The notes: generated by a model from the letters alone, not told the origin. DNA of 54,387 bases from Acidobacteriota bacterium (GCA_020200135.1 JAIVJI010000066.1:1-54387), one strand, 5' to 3'. Counted from the first letter of the stretch, positions 8,731 to 17,268 are shown. Numbers and translations: made by a program.

Positions 8731-9976
8731 CTTTAAGACGCTCCCGTTCGAGGTCAGGGGAGTGCCGCACCGCATCGTCGTCGACGGCGTGGGCGGCTAC
8801 GACGCGGAGCGCCTGCGGCGCGAAGCGCAGCGCGTCGTCGAGGCCGCGGTCGCGGTGATGGGCGAGATCCCGTACCGCGAATACACCTTCATGCTGATGC
8901 TCGCGGCGGCGCGCGGCGGCGGGCTCGAACACGCCAACTCGTCCGCGCTCATCCTCAAGCGGTTCGGCTTCTCGACCGCCGAGGACTGGCTCGCCGTCCA
9001 CACGCTCTTCGCGCACGAGGTCTTCCACGCCTGGAACGTCAAGCTCATCCGGCCGGACGTGCTCGGGCCCTTCGACTACACGCGGGAGAACTACACGCGC
9101 CTGCTCTGGGTGGCCGAAGGCGTGACGAACTACTACGAGAGCCTGCTCGTCCGCCGCGCGGGGCTGATGACCGACCGGCAGTACCTCGACCTGATGGCGG
9201 CCGAGATTCAACGCTTGCAGGAGACGCCCGGCCGGCTCAAGCAGAGTCTGGAGGAGGCGAGCTTCGACGCGTGGATCGAGTACTATCGGCGCGACGAGCA
9301 CACGGTCAACTCGGCCGTCTCCTACTACGACAAGGGCGCCGTCGTCGCCCTCATGCTCGACCTCGAAATACGCGGCCGCTCGAACGGCGCGCGCTCGCTC
9401 GACGACGTGATGCGCGCGCTCTACGAGGACTTCTACAAGAAGGACCGCAACTTCACCTCGCAGGACTTCCAGCGCGCGGCCGAGCGCGCCGCCGGCGGGA
9501 GCCTCGAAGAGTTCTTCCGCCGCTACGTCCGCGGCCGCGACGAGCTGAACTACGACGCGGCGCTCGGGCTCGCCGGCCTCAGGCTCGACACCGAGAGCAA
9601 CCGCGCGGGGCGGCCGGCCGTCGCGGCCGCGCACCTCGGCGCTACGCTCGAAGAGAAGGACGGGCGGCTGAGCGTGACGGCGGTCCCGGCCGGCACGCCG
9701 GCCCACGAGCAGGGGCTGTACGCACTGGACCAGATCGTCGCGGTGGACGGCTACCGCGCCACGCTCGACTTTCTCAACGCGCGGATCAGTGACAAGCGCC
9801 CCGGCGACCGGCTCGCGCTCGCGGTCTTCCGCGGCGACGAGCTGCGCACGCTCGACATCAAGCTCGGCGGCCGCGCGGCGGCCGTCTACCGCATCGTCCC
9901 CACCCCCGGCGCCACCGAACAGCAGCGGCGCGCCTACCAGTCCTGGCTCGGCGCGCCCTTCCCGCAGACGCGCTAG
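8087..9976 (+). CDS. M61-family metallopeptidase with PDZ domain (glycyl aminopeptidase type)
   Basis: This is a 629-residue secreted zinc peptidase. Signal peptide: LALAACLLLPQLAAAAAGARA. The N-terminal half is the beta-rich M61 domain (YTVSMPRPHTHLFEVSARL). Zinc site: HEVFH at 310-314 with a downstream glutamate ligand, Glu344, in WVAEGVTNYYE. Residues about 540-610 form a PDZ-like module (GLYALDQIVAVDGYRAT). M61 enzymes cleave N-terminal Gly or Ala from peptides. I chose the ATG at 8087 after GAAGGAAG; GTG at 8075 in the same frame is possible. The gene ends before a repeat-rich spacer. Confidence 0.92.
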   Translation: MRHTRAKTLALAACLLLPQLAAAAAGARAQSPNPRSRAAAPNAPGIAYTVSMPRPHTHLFEVSARLQYRRDAPATVDLVLPVWTPGSYLVREFARHVQDFAAEDGAGRALQWAKVSKNTWRVESGGAREVRARYSVYANELSVRTSELNDRHAFWNNANLLMYPDGHLGAPSTLRVEPFGGWKIATGLTPAEGSADTFRAENFDVLYDSPFLVGDFKTLPFEVRGVPHRIVVDGVGGYDAERLRREAQRVVEAAVAVMGEIPYREYTFMLMLAAARGGGLEHANSSALILKRFGFSTAEDWLAVHTLFAHEVFHAWNVKLIRPDVLGPFDYTRENYTRLLWVAEGVTNYYESLLVRRAGLMTDRQYLDLMAAEIQRLQETPGRLKQSLEEASFDAWIEYYRRDEHTVNSAVSYYDKGAVVALMLDLEIRGRSNGARSLDDVMRALYEDFYKKDRNFTSQDFQRAAERAAGGSLEEFFRRYVRGRDELNYDAALGLAGLRLDTESNRAGRPAVAAAHLGATLEEKDGRLSVTAVPAGTPAHEQGLYALDQIVAVDGYRATLDFLNARISDKRPGDRLALAVFRGDELRTLDIKLGGRAAAVYRIVPTPGATEQQRRAYQSWLGAPFPQTR

Positions 9977-10003
9977 GGCGGGGCGGAAGAATTCACATGG
10001 ATG

Positions 10004-10080
10004 GACAGGATTGACAGGATAAGAATTAAAGATTTGGAATTTCAAATTGTTCTATCCTGTCCATCCCGTCCATCCGTGTG
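10004..10080. repeat. Inverted repeat of tandem ggatgga/caggatt units
   Basis: The left arm (about 10004-10021) contains ggatggacaggattgacagg. The right arm (about 10052-10076) contains its inverted counterpart with internal direct repetition (cctgtccatcccgtccatcc). The AT-rich loop between them includes aatttcaaatt. It lies downstream of the M61 gene and upstream of the SDR gene and may act as a terminator. Similar caggat repeats are common between genes of environmental bacteria; that is a general recollection, not a database result. Confidence 0.6.
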
Positions 10081-10119
10081 AATTACTATGAAGCTCGAAC
10101 CTCATCTCGGGGAACGGTC

Positions 10120-10869
10120 GTGACTTTGGAGTTTGAAGGGAGGGTCGCGCTGGTGACGGGCGCGGCGTCCGGCATCGGGCGCGCGTGCGCCGTGGAGCTG
10201 GCGCGCGCCGGGGCCGACGTGGCGCTGCTGGACGCGGCGGCCGAGGCCGTGCTGGCGCAGGCCGAGAATTTGTTGAAGGCGGCGGGCGCGCGCGTGGTAT
10301 CTTTCCGCGCGGACGTGCGCGACCACGAGCGCGCCGCGCGTGTCGTCGAGGAGACCCTGGCGCGGCTCGGCCGGCTCGACATCCTCGTCAACGCCGCCGG
10401 CACCAACGCGGACGCGCCGCTCTGGGAGATGACCGAGGAGCAGTGGCGGCTCGTCCTCGACACCAACCTCAAGGGCGCGTTCAGCTACACGCAGGCGGCC
10501 GCGCGCCACTTCCGCCGCGCGCGCGCCGGGCGCGTCGTCAACGTCGCCTCCATCGAGGCCGGGCGCGGGCGCTTCGGCCTCGCCAACTACGCCGCGTCGA
10601 AGGCGGGGCTCGTCGCGCTGACGCGCTCGGCGGCCGCCGAGCTGGGGCGCTACGGCGTCGCGGTCAACGCGGTCGCGCCCGGCTTCATACGCACGCCGCT
10701 GGTCGAGCGCCTGTCGGAGGCGGTCAGGGGGCGCGCCGTCGCGGAGTCCGCGCTCGGGCGCATGGGCGAGCCCGAGGACGTGGCGCACGCCGTCCTCTTT
10801 CTCTGCTCCGAGCGCGCGCGCCACGTCACCGGCGCGGTGCTGACCGTGGACGGCGGCCAGTCGCTTTAA
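10120..10869 (+). CDS. SDR-family NAD(P)-dependent oxidoreductase (FabG-like)
   Basis: This is a classical short-chain dehydrogenase/reductase of 249 residues. The Rossmann motif TGAASGIG spans residues 13-20, NAAG stabilises the central sheet, and the catalytic Ser (NVASIEAG) and YAASK supply the Ser-Tyr-Lys triad. PGFIRTP and the C-terminal GAVLTVDGGQS match the FabG/3-oxoacyl-reductase branch, although SDR substrates cannot be read from sequence. I chose GTG at 10120 because it puts the protein start just before the beta-1 strand. GTG at 10078 would add 14 residues coded inside the repeat region. It lies 43 bases before a small secreted-protein gene. Confidence 0.9.
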   Translation: MTLEFEGRVALVTGAASGIGRACAVELARAGADVALLDAAAEAVLAQAENLLKAAGARVVSFRADVRDHERAARVVEETLARLGRLDILVNAAGTNADAPLWEMTEEQWRLVLDTNLKGAFSYTQAAARHFRRARAGRVVNVASIEAGRGRFGLANYAASKAGLVALTRSAAAELGRYGVAVNAVAPGFIRTPLVERLSEAVRGRAVAESALGRMGEPEDVAHAVLFLCSERARHVTGAVLTVDGGQSL

Positions 10870-10912
10870 GAATTTGAACTTTCAAATCTGAAATTTGAGA
10901 TCGAGGAGAAGG

Positions 10913-11326
10913 ATGAGCAGAGCGTGTGCGTTGTTGTTCGTGCTGTCGGTCGGCGCGGTCGGCGCGGCGGTGTCCGCGCGGCAGGTTCAATGGCAGTGGT
11001 CGGAGTCGCCGAGCGTCCGCATCGGCGTGCGCGACAAGAACGACGACCTCCACGGCTACGAGGCGACCTTCGTCGTCACGTCCGAGCGGACGGGCAAGCG
11101 CTGGGAGCGGAAGGTCAAGGTCGAGGGCGACAACTTCGGCTACCTGCATTTCCCCGACGACTTCGCCGCCTTCGACTGGGCGACGCACGCGACGCGCTTC
11201 AGGTGGACGTGCGAGGTCGGCGGCAGGGTCGTCGTGCGCGGCCGCTTCGCGCTCGCCACCACCGACGAGCTCGAGTCGGAAGGGAGGCGCGCCGCGCCCG
11301 CGCGCCGGCGGGGGAAGGATCGATGA
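10913..11326 (+). CDS. Small secreted protein, function unknown
   Basis: The protein is 137 residues from the ATG at 10913, which follows GAGGAGAAGG. A signal peptide is visible (ACALLFVLSVGAVGAAVSA). The mature part looks beta-rich, with paired strands (GYEATFVVTSERTGKRWERK, FRWTCEVGGRVVVRGRF), and ends in a basic tail (RRAAPARRRGKDR). I recognise no family. Its stop overlaps the ATG of the following DinB-like gene (ATGA), so the two are translationally coupled. A TTG at 10895 is a less likely start. Confidence 0.75.
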   Translation: MSRACALLFVLSVGAVGAAVSARQVQWQWSESPSVRIGVRDKNDDLHGYEATFVVTSERTGKRWERKVKVEGDNFGYLHFPDDFAAFDWATHATRFRWTCEVGGRVVVRGRFALATTDELESEGRRAAPARRRGKDR

Positions 11327-11808
11327 CCTTCGAGGCGGTGCTCGAAGACTTCACGCGGACAATCGAAGAGTCGTCGGCGCGCCTGCTCTCGCTGACCGAC
11401 GCGGAGGCCGCCGGGCGCCGCGCCGAGGGGAAGTGGTCGGCGAAGGAGCTGGTCGGCCACCTCATCGACTCGGCCTCGAACAACCACCAGCGCTTCGTCC
11501 GCGCGCAGCTCAGCGAAGACCTCGTCTGCCAGGGCTACGCGCAGGACGAGTGGGTGCGCGCGCAAAAGTACGACGCGGCGTCGTGGCCGCTCCTCGTCAA
11601 CCTCTGGAAGTTCTACAACCTACACCTCGCACACGTCTGCCGCCACGCGCCCGAGCGCGAGCGCCTGCGCGAGCGGCGCCGGCACAACCTCCACGAAGTC
11701 GGCTGGGCCGAAGTCTCCCCCGCGGAGCCGGCCACGCTCGAACACCTGATGCGCGACTACGTCGGCCACCTCAAGCACCACCTGCGACAGATGCTCGGCG
11801 AGGTTTAA
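11323..11808 (+). CDS. DinB-like four-helix protein
   Basis: This 161-residue cytoplasmic protein has the DinB/YfiT-like architecture: an N-terminal helix (FEAVLEDFTRTIEESSARLLSL), the family pattern GKWSAKELVGHLIDSASNNHQRF with a first His, and a late YVGHLKHHLRQML supplying further His ligands. Members bind a divalent metal through three histidines and several act as thiol-dependent transferases; the substrate here is unknown. The start ATG overlaps the upstream stop. A second DinB-like gene lies at 16668. Confidence 0.85.
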   Translation: MTFEAVLEDFTRTIEESSARLLSLTDAEAAGRRAEGKWSAKELVGHLIDSASNNHQRFVRAQLSEDLVCQGYAQDEWVRAQKYDAASWPLLVNLWKFYNLHLAHVCRHAPERERLRERRRHNLHEVGWAEVSPAEPATLEHLMRDYVGHLKHHLRQMLGEV

Positions 11809-11839
11809 AGCGCCGACGTTCGGAGGAGCCGAGCCGCCC

Positions 11840-13210
11840 TTGACGACCGCCGAGGAGTCAGCCGCCGCCGCCGTCGAGCCCGCCGGGCGCGGGCGCCTGC
11901 TGCGCGTGCTCGGCGTCGTCTTCGGGATGGCGGTGACCGTCGGCATCACGGTCGGGATGGGCATCCTGCGCACGCCGGGCGAGGTGGCGGCGCACCTGCC
12001 GAACGTCTGGCTCTTCATGGGCGTGTGGCTCGCGGGCGGGGTGTACGCGCTCTTCGGCGCGGTGTCGGTGGCGGAGCTGGGGACGATGCTCCCGCGCTCG
12101 GGCGGCTTCTACGTCTTCGTCCGCCGCGCGCTCGGCGAGTACCCGGGCTTCGTCGTCGGGTGGAGCGACTGGCTCTCGACGTGCGGGACGGCCGCGGCGG
12201 TCGCGCTCGTGATGGGCGAGTACGCGGGGGTGCTGGCGCCGTCGCTCTCGGGGCGCTCGCGCGAGGTGGCGGCGGCCGTCACGGTCGGCTTCGCTCTCCT
12301 CCAGTGGCGCGGCGTGCGCTGGGGCGGGCGCTCGCAGGAGCTGACGAGCCTGCTCAAGGCGCTCGCCTTCGCCGCGCTCATCGCGGCCTGCTTCGCGTGG
12401 GGCGGGCGCGGCGACTTTGGGGCGGCCCCGCCCGCGCCGCCGCCGCTGCCCGAGGGCCTGGGTCTGTTGACGGCCTTCGTGCTCGCGCTGCAAGGCGTGA
12501 TTTACACCTACGACGGCTGGTACAGCACGGTCTACTTCGGCGAGGAGGTGCGCGACCCGGCGCGCAGCGTCCCGCGCGCGATGGTCGGGAGCGTGGTGCT
12601 GGTCATCGCCGTCTACCTGCTCTTTAACGCGGCGCTGCTCGGCGTGCTCCCGCTCGGGCGTCTGGCGGGCGAGAAGCTCGCGGCGGGCGCGGCGGCCGAG
12701 GCGGTCTTCGGCCCCGTCGGCGCGACGGTCATCGGCGTCGTCGCGGTGCTCTCGCTGCTCGCCTCTGTCAACGGGAACATGCTGGCGGCGCCGCGCGTCG
12801 TCTACGCGATGAGCCGCGACCGGCTGTTCTGGCGCGGCGCGGCGCGCGTCAACACGGGCGGGACGCCGACCGTCTCGCTGGCGCTCAGCACGGCCGCCGC
12901 GCTGCTGCTCATCTTCTACGGCGGCACCTTCCAGCGTCTGCTCGCGTCGCTCGCCTTCTTCTTCGTCACCGACCTCGCGCTCGTCTTCCTCTCGGTCTTC
13001 GTGCTGCGGCGGCGCGAGCCCGGCGCGGGGCGGCCTTATCGAGCCTGGGGCTATCCCGCGACGACGGCGCTCGCGCTCGCCGGCTCGGTCGCCTTCCTCG
13101 CCGGCGCGGTCTGGGCCGACACCGCGAACAGCCTCTACGCGCTCCGGCTCCTCGCCTTGAGCCTCCCCGTCTACCTCGTCGTCAGGCGCTTGCGCGGCGG
13201 CGCGGGCTGA
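11840..13210 (+). CDS. APC-family amino acid permease
   Basis: This is a 456-residue inner-membrane transporter with about 12 hydrophobic segments. The first helix carries the substrate-binding signature GITVGMGILRTPGEVAAHLP, typical of APC-superfamily uptake permeases. Other recognisable parts are the ELGTMLPRSGGFYVFVRRALG loop and DGWYSTVYFGEEVRDPARSVPRA after helix 6. The start is TTG at 11840, after GGAGGAG at 11822-11828. It lies 31 bases after the DinB-like gene and may belong to the same transcript. The transported amino acid cannot be deduced. Confidence 0.92.
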   Translation: MTTAEESAAAAVEPAGRGRLLRVLGVVFGMAVTVGITVGMGILRTPGEVAAHLPNVWLFMGVWLAGGVYALFGAVSVAELGTMLPRSGGFYVFVRRALGEYPGFVVGWSDWLSTCGTAAAVALVMGEYAGVLAPSLSGRSREVAAAVTVGFALLQWRGVRWGGRSQELTSLLKALAFAALIAACFAWGGRGDFGAAPPAPPPLPEGLGLLTAFVLALQGVIYTYDGWYSTVYFGEEVRDPARSVPRAMVGSVVLVIAVYLLFNAALLGVLPLGRLAGEKLAAGAAAEAVFGPVGATVIGVVAVLSLLASVNGNMLAAPRVVYAMSRDRLFWRGAARVNTGGTPTVSLALSTAAALLLIFYGGTFQRLLASLAFFFVTDLALVFLSVFVLRRREPGAGRPYRAWGYPATTALALAGSVAFLAGAVWADTANSLYALRLLALSLPVYLVVRRLRGGAG

Positions 13211-13221
13211 AGGCCCGGAAG

Positions 13222-13230
13222 TGTTAAGAT
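13222..13230 (+). promoter_or_regulatory. Extended -10 promoter element before the Rieske oxygenase
   Basis: TG-t-TAAGAT at 13222-13230 is a good extended -10 hexamer set in GC-rich DNA, about 80 bases before the proposed TTG start. It suggests the oxygenase and hydratase genes are transcribed independently of the permease. The leader also holds a short GC hairpin followed by gaaaatttt near 13268-13291. Confidence 0.4.
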
Positions 13231-13310
13231 GGGCGGCGGGTCGCGCCTCAACACACCTCACGCGACGCCCCCCCTCGGGGTCGAAAATTTTGCGGTCGGG
13301 GGCCGAGGAC

Positions 13311-14390
13311 TTGAACGCAGAGGCTTACGAGTTCGACGCAAGGATCGAGCGGGCCGAGACGCCGCCCGCCTCCTGGTACACCGACGCGCGCTTCCACGAG
13401 GAGGAGCGGCGGCGCGTCTTCGGTCGGACGTGGCAGCTCGCCGGGCGCGCCGACCGGGCGGCCGAGCCGGGGCAGTTCTTCACCGCGCAGGTGGGCGGCG
13501 AGCCCGTCGTCGTCGTGCGCGACGCGGCGGGCGTTCTGCGCGCCTTCTCGAACGTGTGCCGCCACCGCGCGGGGCCCGTGGCGGCGGGCGAGGGGCGCTG
13601 CCGAAGCTTCCGCTGCGGCTACCACGGCTGGACCTACGCGCTCGACGGGCGGCTCGTCGGCGCGCGCGAGTTCGACGGGGTCGAGGGCTGGAGCCGGGAC
13701 GAGGTTTCGCTGCCCCGTTTCGCGGCCGAGCAGTGGGGCGCGCTCGTCTTCGTCAACCTCGACGCCGGCGCGGCGCCGCTCGCCGAGACGCTCGAAGACA
13801 TCCCGGCGCTCACGGCGGGGCGCGACTGGGCTTCGATGCGCCCGGCCGCGCGCAGGGAGTGGGCGGTCGAGTGCAACTGGAAGACCTACGTCGACAACTA
13901 CCTCGAGGGCTACCACATCCCCGTCGTCCACCCGGCGCTGCACCGCGAGCTGGACTACGCGCGCTACCGCACGGAGACGCGCCGCTTCTACTCGCTCCAG
14001 CACGCGCCGCTGCGCCCGGCCGCGACGCGCATCCCGCCGCCCGAAGACGGCGAGCCCGGCGCGCTCTACTTCTGGGTCTTCCCCAACATGATGCTCAACG
14101 TCTACGCCGACAACTACTCGACCAACCTCATCGTCCCCTTAGGCCCGGAGCGGACGCTGACGGTCTTCGAGTGGTACTTCCGCGACCCCGAATCCGCGGA
14201 GACGCGCGAGCGCGTCGAGCGCACGGTGGGGCTGAGCGACGAGGTGCAGGTCGAGGACGTGCGCGTGTGCGAGGCGGTGCAGACGGGGCTGCGCTCGCGC
14301 ACGTACGCGCGCGGCCGCTACTGCGTCCGGCGCGAGAACGGCGTCCACCACTTCCACGGGTTGCTCGCCGAGTTCATGAGCCGCGCGTGA
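13311..14390 (+). CDS. Rieske non-heme iron oxygenase, alpha subunit type
   Basis: This is a 359-residue oxygenase component. The Rieske [2Fe-2S] ligands are Cys83/His85 (CRHRAG) and Cys102/His105 (CGYHGW). The mononuclear iron site is in DNYLEGYHIPVVHP with His202 and His207, preceded by Glu199 where many relatives have Asp. Such enzymes accept electrons from a reductase and hydroxylate aromatic or quaternary-amine substrates; no reductase gene is adjacent. The start is placed at TTG 13311 because upstream residues look non-coding. The next gene is an enoyl-CoA hydratase 39 bases on, suggesting joint use in a catabolic route. The substrate is unknown. Confidence 0.9.
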   Translation: MNAEAYEFDARIERAETPPASWYTDARFHEEERRRVFGRTWQLAGRADRAAEPGQFFTAQVGGEPVVVVRDAAGVLRAFSNVCRHRAGPVAAGEGRCRSFRCGYHGWTYALDGRLVGAREFDGVEGWSRDEVSLPRFAAEQWGALVFVNLDAGAAPLAETLEDIPALTAGRDWASMRPAARREWAVECNWKTYVDNYLEGYHIPVVHPALHRELDYARYRTETRRFYSLQHAPLRPAATRIPPPEDGEPGALYFWVFPNMMLNVYADNYSTNLIVPLGPERTLTVFEWYFRDPESAETRERVERTVGLSDEVQVEDVRVCEAVQTGLRSRTYARGRYCVRRENGVHHFHGLLAEFMSRA

Positions 14391-14429
14391 CCCCGCGTGT
14401 CCGAAGCCCCGGGAGGGAGCCACAGCCCG

Positions 14430-15209
14430 ATGCCCGACCTTTACCAGCACATACGTTTCCGCGTCGAGGAGCGCGTCGCGCGCGTGACGTTCGCGCGCCC
14501 GCCCCTGAACATCTTCACCATCGCGATGATGCGCGAGGTGGACGCGGCGCTCACCGAGTGCATGGGGATGCGCGACGTGGTGGCGGTCGTCTTCGACGCC
14601 GTCGCGGGCTCGCGCGCCTTCAGCGCCGGCGTCTCGGTCGAGGAGCACCAGCCCGAGACCGTCTACCAGATGCTCGAATCCTTCCACGGCGTCTTCCGCA
14701 CGCTGGAGCAGATGGGGAAGCCGGCGCTGGCCGTCGTCGAGGGCGCGGCCCTGGGCGGCGGGTGCGAGCTGGTCGCGGGCTGCGACATCGTCGTCGCGGC
14801 GGCCGGCGCGAAGTTCGGCCAGCCCGAGATCAAGCTCGGGGTCTTCCCGCCGGTGGCGGCGGTGCTGCTGCCGCGCGTCATGGGCGAGCGGCGCGCGCGC
14901 GAACTCCTCCTGACCGGCGAAATCTTCGACGCGCAGGAGGCGCTGCTGACGGGGCTCGTCAGCCACGTCGTCGAGCCGGGGCAGACGGAGGAGAAGCTCC
15001 AGGAGATTCTCGCGCGGCTGCGCGAGCTGTCCGCGCCGGCTTTGGAGATGACGCGCCGCGCGATGGACGCCGCGCGCGGCCGCCCCTTCCTCGACGCGCT
15101 CGAACTCACCGAGGACATCTACCTCAACGAGCTGATGAAGACCGAGGACGCGCACGAGGGCGTCCGCGCCTTCATGGAGAAGCGCAAGCCCGACTGGCGC
15201 AACAAGTGA
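14430..15209 (+). CDS. Enoyl-CoA hydratase/isomerase family protein
   Basis: This is a crotonase-fold protein of 259 residues. The oxyanion-hole segments are RAFSAGVSVEEH and EGAALGGGCELVAGCDIV, followed by AKFGQPEIKLGVFP. The first acidic catalytic position of classical hydratases is not obvious. The opening FARPPLNIFTIAMMRE and this motif set resemble dienoyl-CoA hydratase-type members, but the reaction stays unassigned. I chose ATG 14430 after GGGAGGG; GTG 14397 would add 11 residues. It follows the Rieske oxygenase closely, which fits a degradative pathway via CoA thioesters. Confidence 0.88.
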   Translation: MPDLYQHIRFRVEERVARVTFARPPLNIFTIAMMREVDAALTECMGMRDVVAVVFDAVAGSRAFSAGVSVEEHQPETVYQMLESFHGVFRTLEQMGKPALAVVEGAALGGGCELVAGCDIVVAAAGAKFGQPEIKLGVFPPVAAVLLPRVMGERRARELLLTGEIFDAQEALLTGLVSHVVEPGQTEEKLQEILARLRELSAPALEMTRRAMDAARGRPFLDALELTEDIYLNELMKTEDAHEGVRAFMEKRKPDWRNK

Positions 15210-15278
15210 GAGGACGAGGGATGAGGGCGACGCCGTGCAGCCGTCCCTTCATCCTTCGCCCTTTTCACGGCACGCGGT
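15209..15278. repeat. Inverted heptamer-type repeat after the hydratase gene
   Basis: The left side carries ggacgag-ggatgag-ggcg units (about 15213-15231). The right side, about 15242-15264, carries the inverse type (cccttcatccttcgccctttt). The T-rich right end suits a terminator for the upstream gene. It shares the period-7 design of the other intergenic arrays. Confidence 0.55.
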
Positions 15279-15287
15279 TCGGCCTCG

Positions 15288-15317
15288 TTGACAGCGCGCG
15301 GCGCCGCTCCCTATCAT
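15288..15317 (+). promoter_or_regulatory. Sigma-70-type promoter for the lipoprotein gene
   Basis: TTGACA at 15288-15293, an 18-base spacer and TATCAT at 15312-15317 form a clear housekeeping-type promoter. Transcription would start near 15324, about 45 bases upstream of the ATG at 15370. Confidence 0.65.
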
Positions 15318-15369
15318 CGCCCTTCAAACAAGGGTCGGGCGGGGGAGGCTTCCGAAGAAGTTGGGCGGG

Positions 15370-16749
15370 ATGAAAAAGGGTGTGTGGGCGTCGCTGCTGC
15401 TCGTGTCGGCGGCCGCGCTCTCGACGGCCACGGGCTGCCGGAAGGTGCGCGAGACGGCGGGCCTCTCGGTCACGCCGAGGTCGCTGCGCGACGTGCCCGC
15501 CGAGCGCCTCGCCTTCCGCTTCGAGACGGACGCGCCCGAGGAGTCTCTGCCCGAGCCCCTGCGCCGCGACGAGCCGGAGGAGCTGTGGGGCGCGGTCAAA
15601 AGCGCCTTCGAGGCGCAGCGCCCCGACGAGGCGCTCATCCGCACGGTCGTCGACCCGCGCGGCCAGCGCGTGCTCGCGCTCTACGGCACCGGCGCGACCG
15701 ACAGGGACTTCCGCCTCGACCTCTACTCGTCCGACGGCCTCTTCATACGCAACATCCTGCCGGCAGACCTGACCGGCGTCTTCCCCGAAGAGGTCGCCTG
15801 GTCGCCCGACGGCGAGCGCATCCTCTTCAGCGGCGTGCGCAACCCCGCGCTCTCGGCCACCCCCACGCCGCCCGAGGGGGCGCCGCCCCCGCCTGAGCTG
15901 GCGCCGCCGGACGTCGCCGCCGGGCAGGCCGTGCCGACGCCGACGGCCGCCGCGCCCATCATCCCCTCGACTCAGACCTTCCGCACCGAGCAGGTCTACG
16001 TCGGCAACCGCGACGGCTTCGAGCTGCGCCCGCTCACCTCGCGCGAGGGGCTCATCTACTTCAAGCTCGCGTGGTCGCCCGACGGGCGGCAGGTCGCCGC
16101 GCTCGCCTGCAAGGAGGACGAGTGGGAGTCGCAGCGGCGCGAGGGCTTCCCGCACGCGGGGCGGCCGCGCCTGGTCGCGCTCGAAGGCGGCGAGCGCCTG
16201 CTCGACGACCGCCTGACGCCGGTCAAGCCCGTGTGGTCGCCCGACGGCTCGAAGCTGGCGACGGCGTTCGAGTACGACGTGGCGTTCTACGACGCGGCGG
16301 GCGGCGCGCCGACGGGCGCGGGGCTCAGCTTGCGCGAGCCGCTGCGCGCCGCCTCGGTCGAGTACGACGCGCGGGTCTTCAAGAAGGCGGAGCCGGCGGC
16401 GGGCGGGGCGGCGGCGACACCGGCGCAGCAGGGCGGGGGCGGGCAGCCGGCGCAGACGAGCGAGGCCGTGCTCATCTCGATGAACCCGTTCGTCAGGCTC
16501 GAATGGGTCGCGCCCGGGACGGTCTACGCGCAGACGGCCTTCGCGCACATCTACGGCGACGAGCTGGTCGTCCGCTACCCGCGCTGGCACGTTCTCCACA
16601 TCTCGCCGCAGGCGGCCGTGCTCGGCCGCCTGCGGCCGACAACCACCCGGAGGAGCGATTCCCCTTTATGGACTTTAACGGCGTCGGCGAAATCTACGAG
16701 CACATCGACCGCACGCGCGAGCGCCTCGTCCGCGCGGTCGAGGGTCTGA
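15370..16749 (+). CDS. Lipoprotein with WD40-like/TolB-type propeller repeats
   Basis: The 459-residue frame begins with a lipoprotein signal peptide; the lipobox ends in TATGC, so Cys23 would be acylated and the protein anchored to a membrane. At least three propeller blades carry the repeat WSPDG (AWSPDGERILF, AWSPDGRQVAAL, VWSPDGSKLATAF). Pro/Ala-rich and Gly/Gln-rich inserts separate the blades. The last 38 residues (from RPTTTRR) are Ser/Thr/Arg-rich and are read from DNA encoding the next gene in another frame, so the native C-terminus may be near 16640. The function is unknown, presumably binding or scaffolding at the envelope. Confidence 0.8.
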   Translation: MKKGVWASLLLVSAAALSTATGCRKVRETAGLSVTPRSLRDVPAERLAFRFETDAPEESLPEPLRRDEPEELWGAVKSAFEAQRPDEALIRTVVDPRGQRVLALYGTGATDRDFRLDLYSSDGLFIRNILPADLTGVFPEEVAWSPDGERILFSGVRNPALSATPTPPEGAPPPPELAPPDVAAGQAVPTPTAAAPIIPSTQTFRTEQVYVGNRDGFELRPLTSREGLIYFKLAWSPDGRQVAALACKEDEWESQRREGFPHAGRPRLVALEGGERLLDDRLTPVKPVWSPDGSKLATAFEYDVAFYDAAGGAPTGAGLSLREPLRAASVEYDARVFKKAEPAAGGAAATPAQQGGGGQPAQTSEAVLISMNPFVRLEWVAPGTVYAQTAFAHIYGDELVVRYPRWHVLHISPQAAVLGRLRPTTTRRSDSPLWTLTASAKSTSTSTARASASSARSRV

Positions 16750-17216
16750 GCGACGACGAGCAGCGCTTCCGCCCGGCGCCGGACAGGTGGTCGGCGGCGC
16801 AACTGTGCGAGCACCTCTCGATAGTCGAGGGCAGCGTCGTCGGGCTGCTCGGCAAGCTGTTGGCCAGGGCCGAGGAGTCGGGCGCGGCGCGCGTTGAGGG
16901 CGCGGCCTTCGAGCCCGTCTCCGTCGAGGAGTTCGTCGAGCGCAGCCGCGCCGTCAGGTTCGAGGCGCCCGAAAGGCTCCGCCCCGCGGACTCGACGCCG
17001 CTCGCCGACTCGCTCGCGCGCCTGCGCGACTCGCGCGCCGCGCTCCACGGCCTGCGCCCGGCGCTCGAGCGCGCCGACGGCCACGCGCTGCGCTTCCCGC
17101 ACCCCGCCTGGGGCCCGCTCAACCTCTACCAGTGGCTCCTCTTCGTCGGCGCCCACGAGTCGCGCCACCTCGCCCAGATCGAGGCGCTCAAAGAGACGAT
17201 GAACGCGGAACGGTGA
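16668..17216 (+). CDS. DinB-like superfamily protein
   Basis: The 182-residue protein starts at ATG 16668, 12 bases after GGAGGAG. Family signatures are APDRWSAAQLCEHLSIVEG (first His) and, near the C-terminus, LFVGAHESRHLAQIEALKE (two His of the H-x3-H type), consistent with a metal-binding four-helix DinB/YfiT-like fold. The function is unassigned, probably a thiol-linked transfer or detoxification role. Its first 82 bases overlap the run-on end of the lipoprotein frame. It differs clearly from the other DinB-like protein at 11323. Confidence 0.85.
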   Translation: MDFNGVGEIYEHIDRTRERLVRAVEGLSDDEQRFRPAPDRWSAAQLCEHLSIVEGSVVGLLGKLLARAEESGAARVEGAAFEPVSVEEFVERSRAVRFEAPERLRPADSTPLADSLARLRDSRAALHGLRPALERADGHALRFPHPAWGPLNLYQWLLFVGAHESRHLAQIEALKETMNAER

Positions 17217-17268
17217 ATGACGAAGGGGCGGCCGGCCGCTGTCGCTTCGCCCTCCTCCGGCGGTCCGC

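Noticed and set aside
13229-15373. A 714-codon open frame overlapping the Rieske and hydratase genes
   Set aside because: It is out of frame with both motif-rich genes and has the Arg/Ala-rich composition of a shadow frame.
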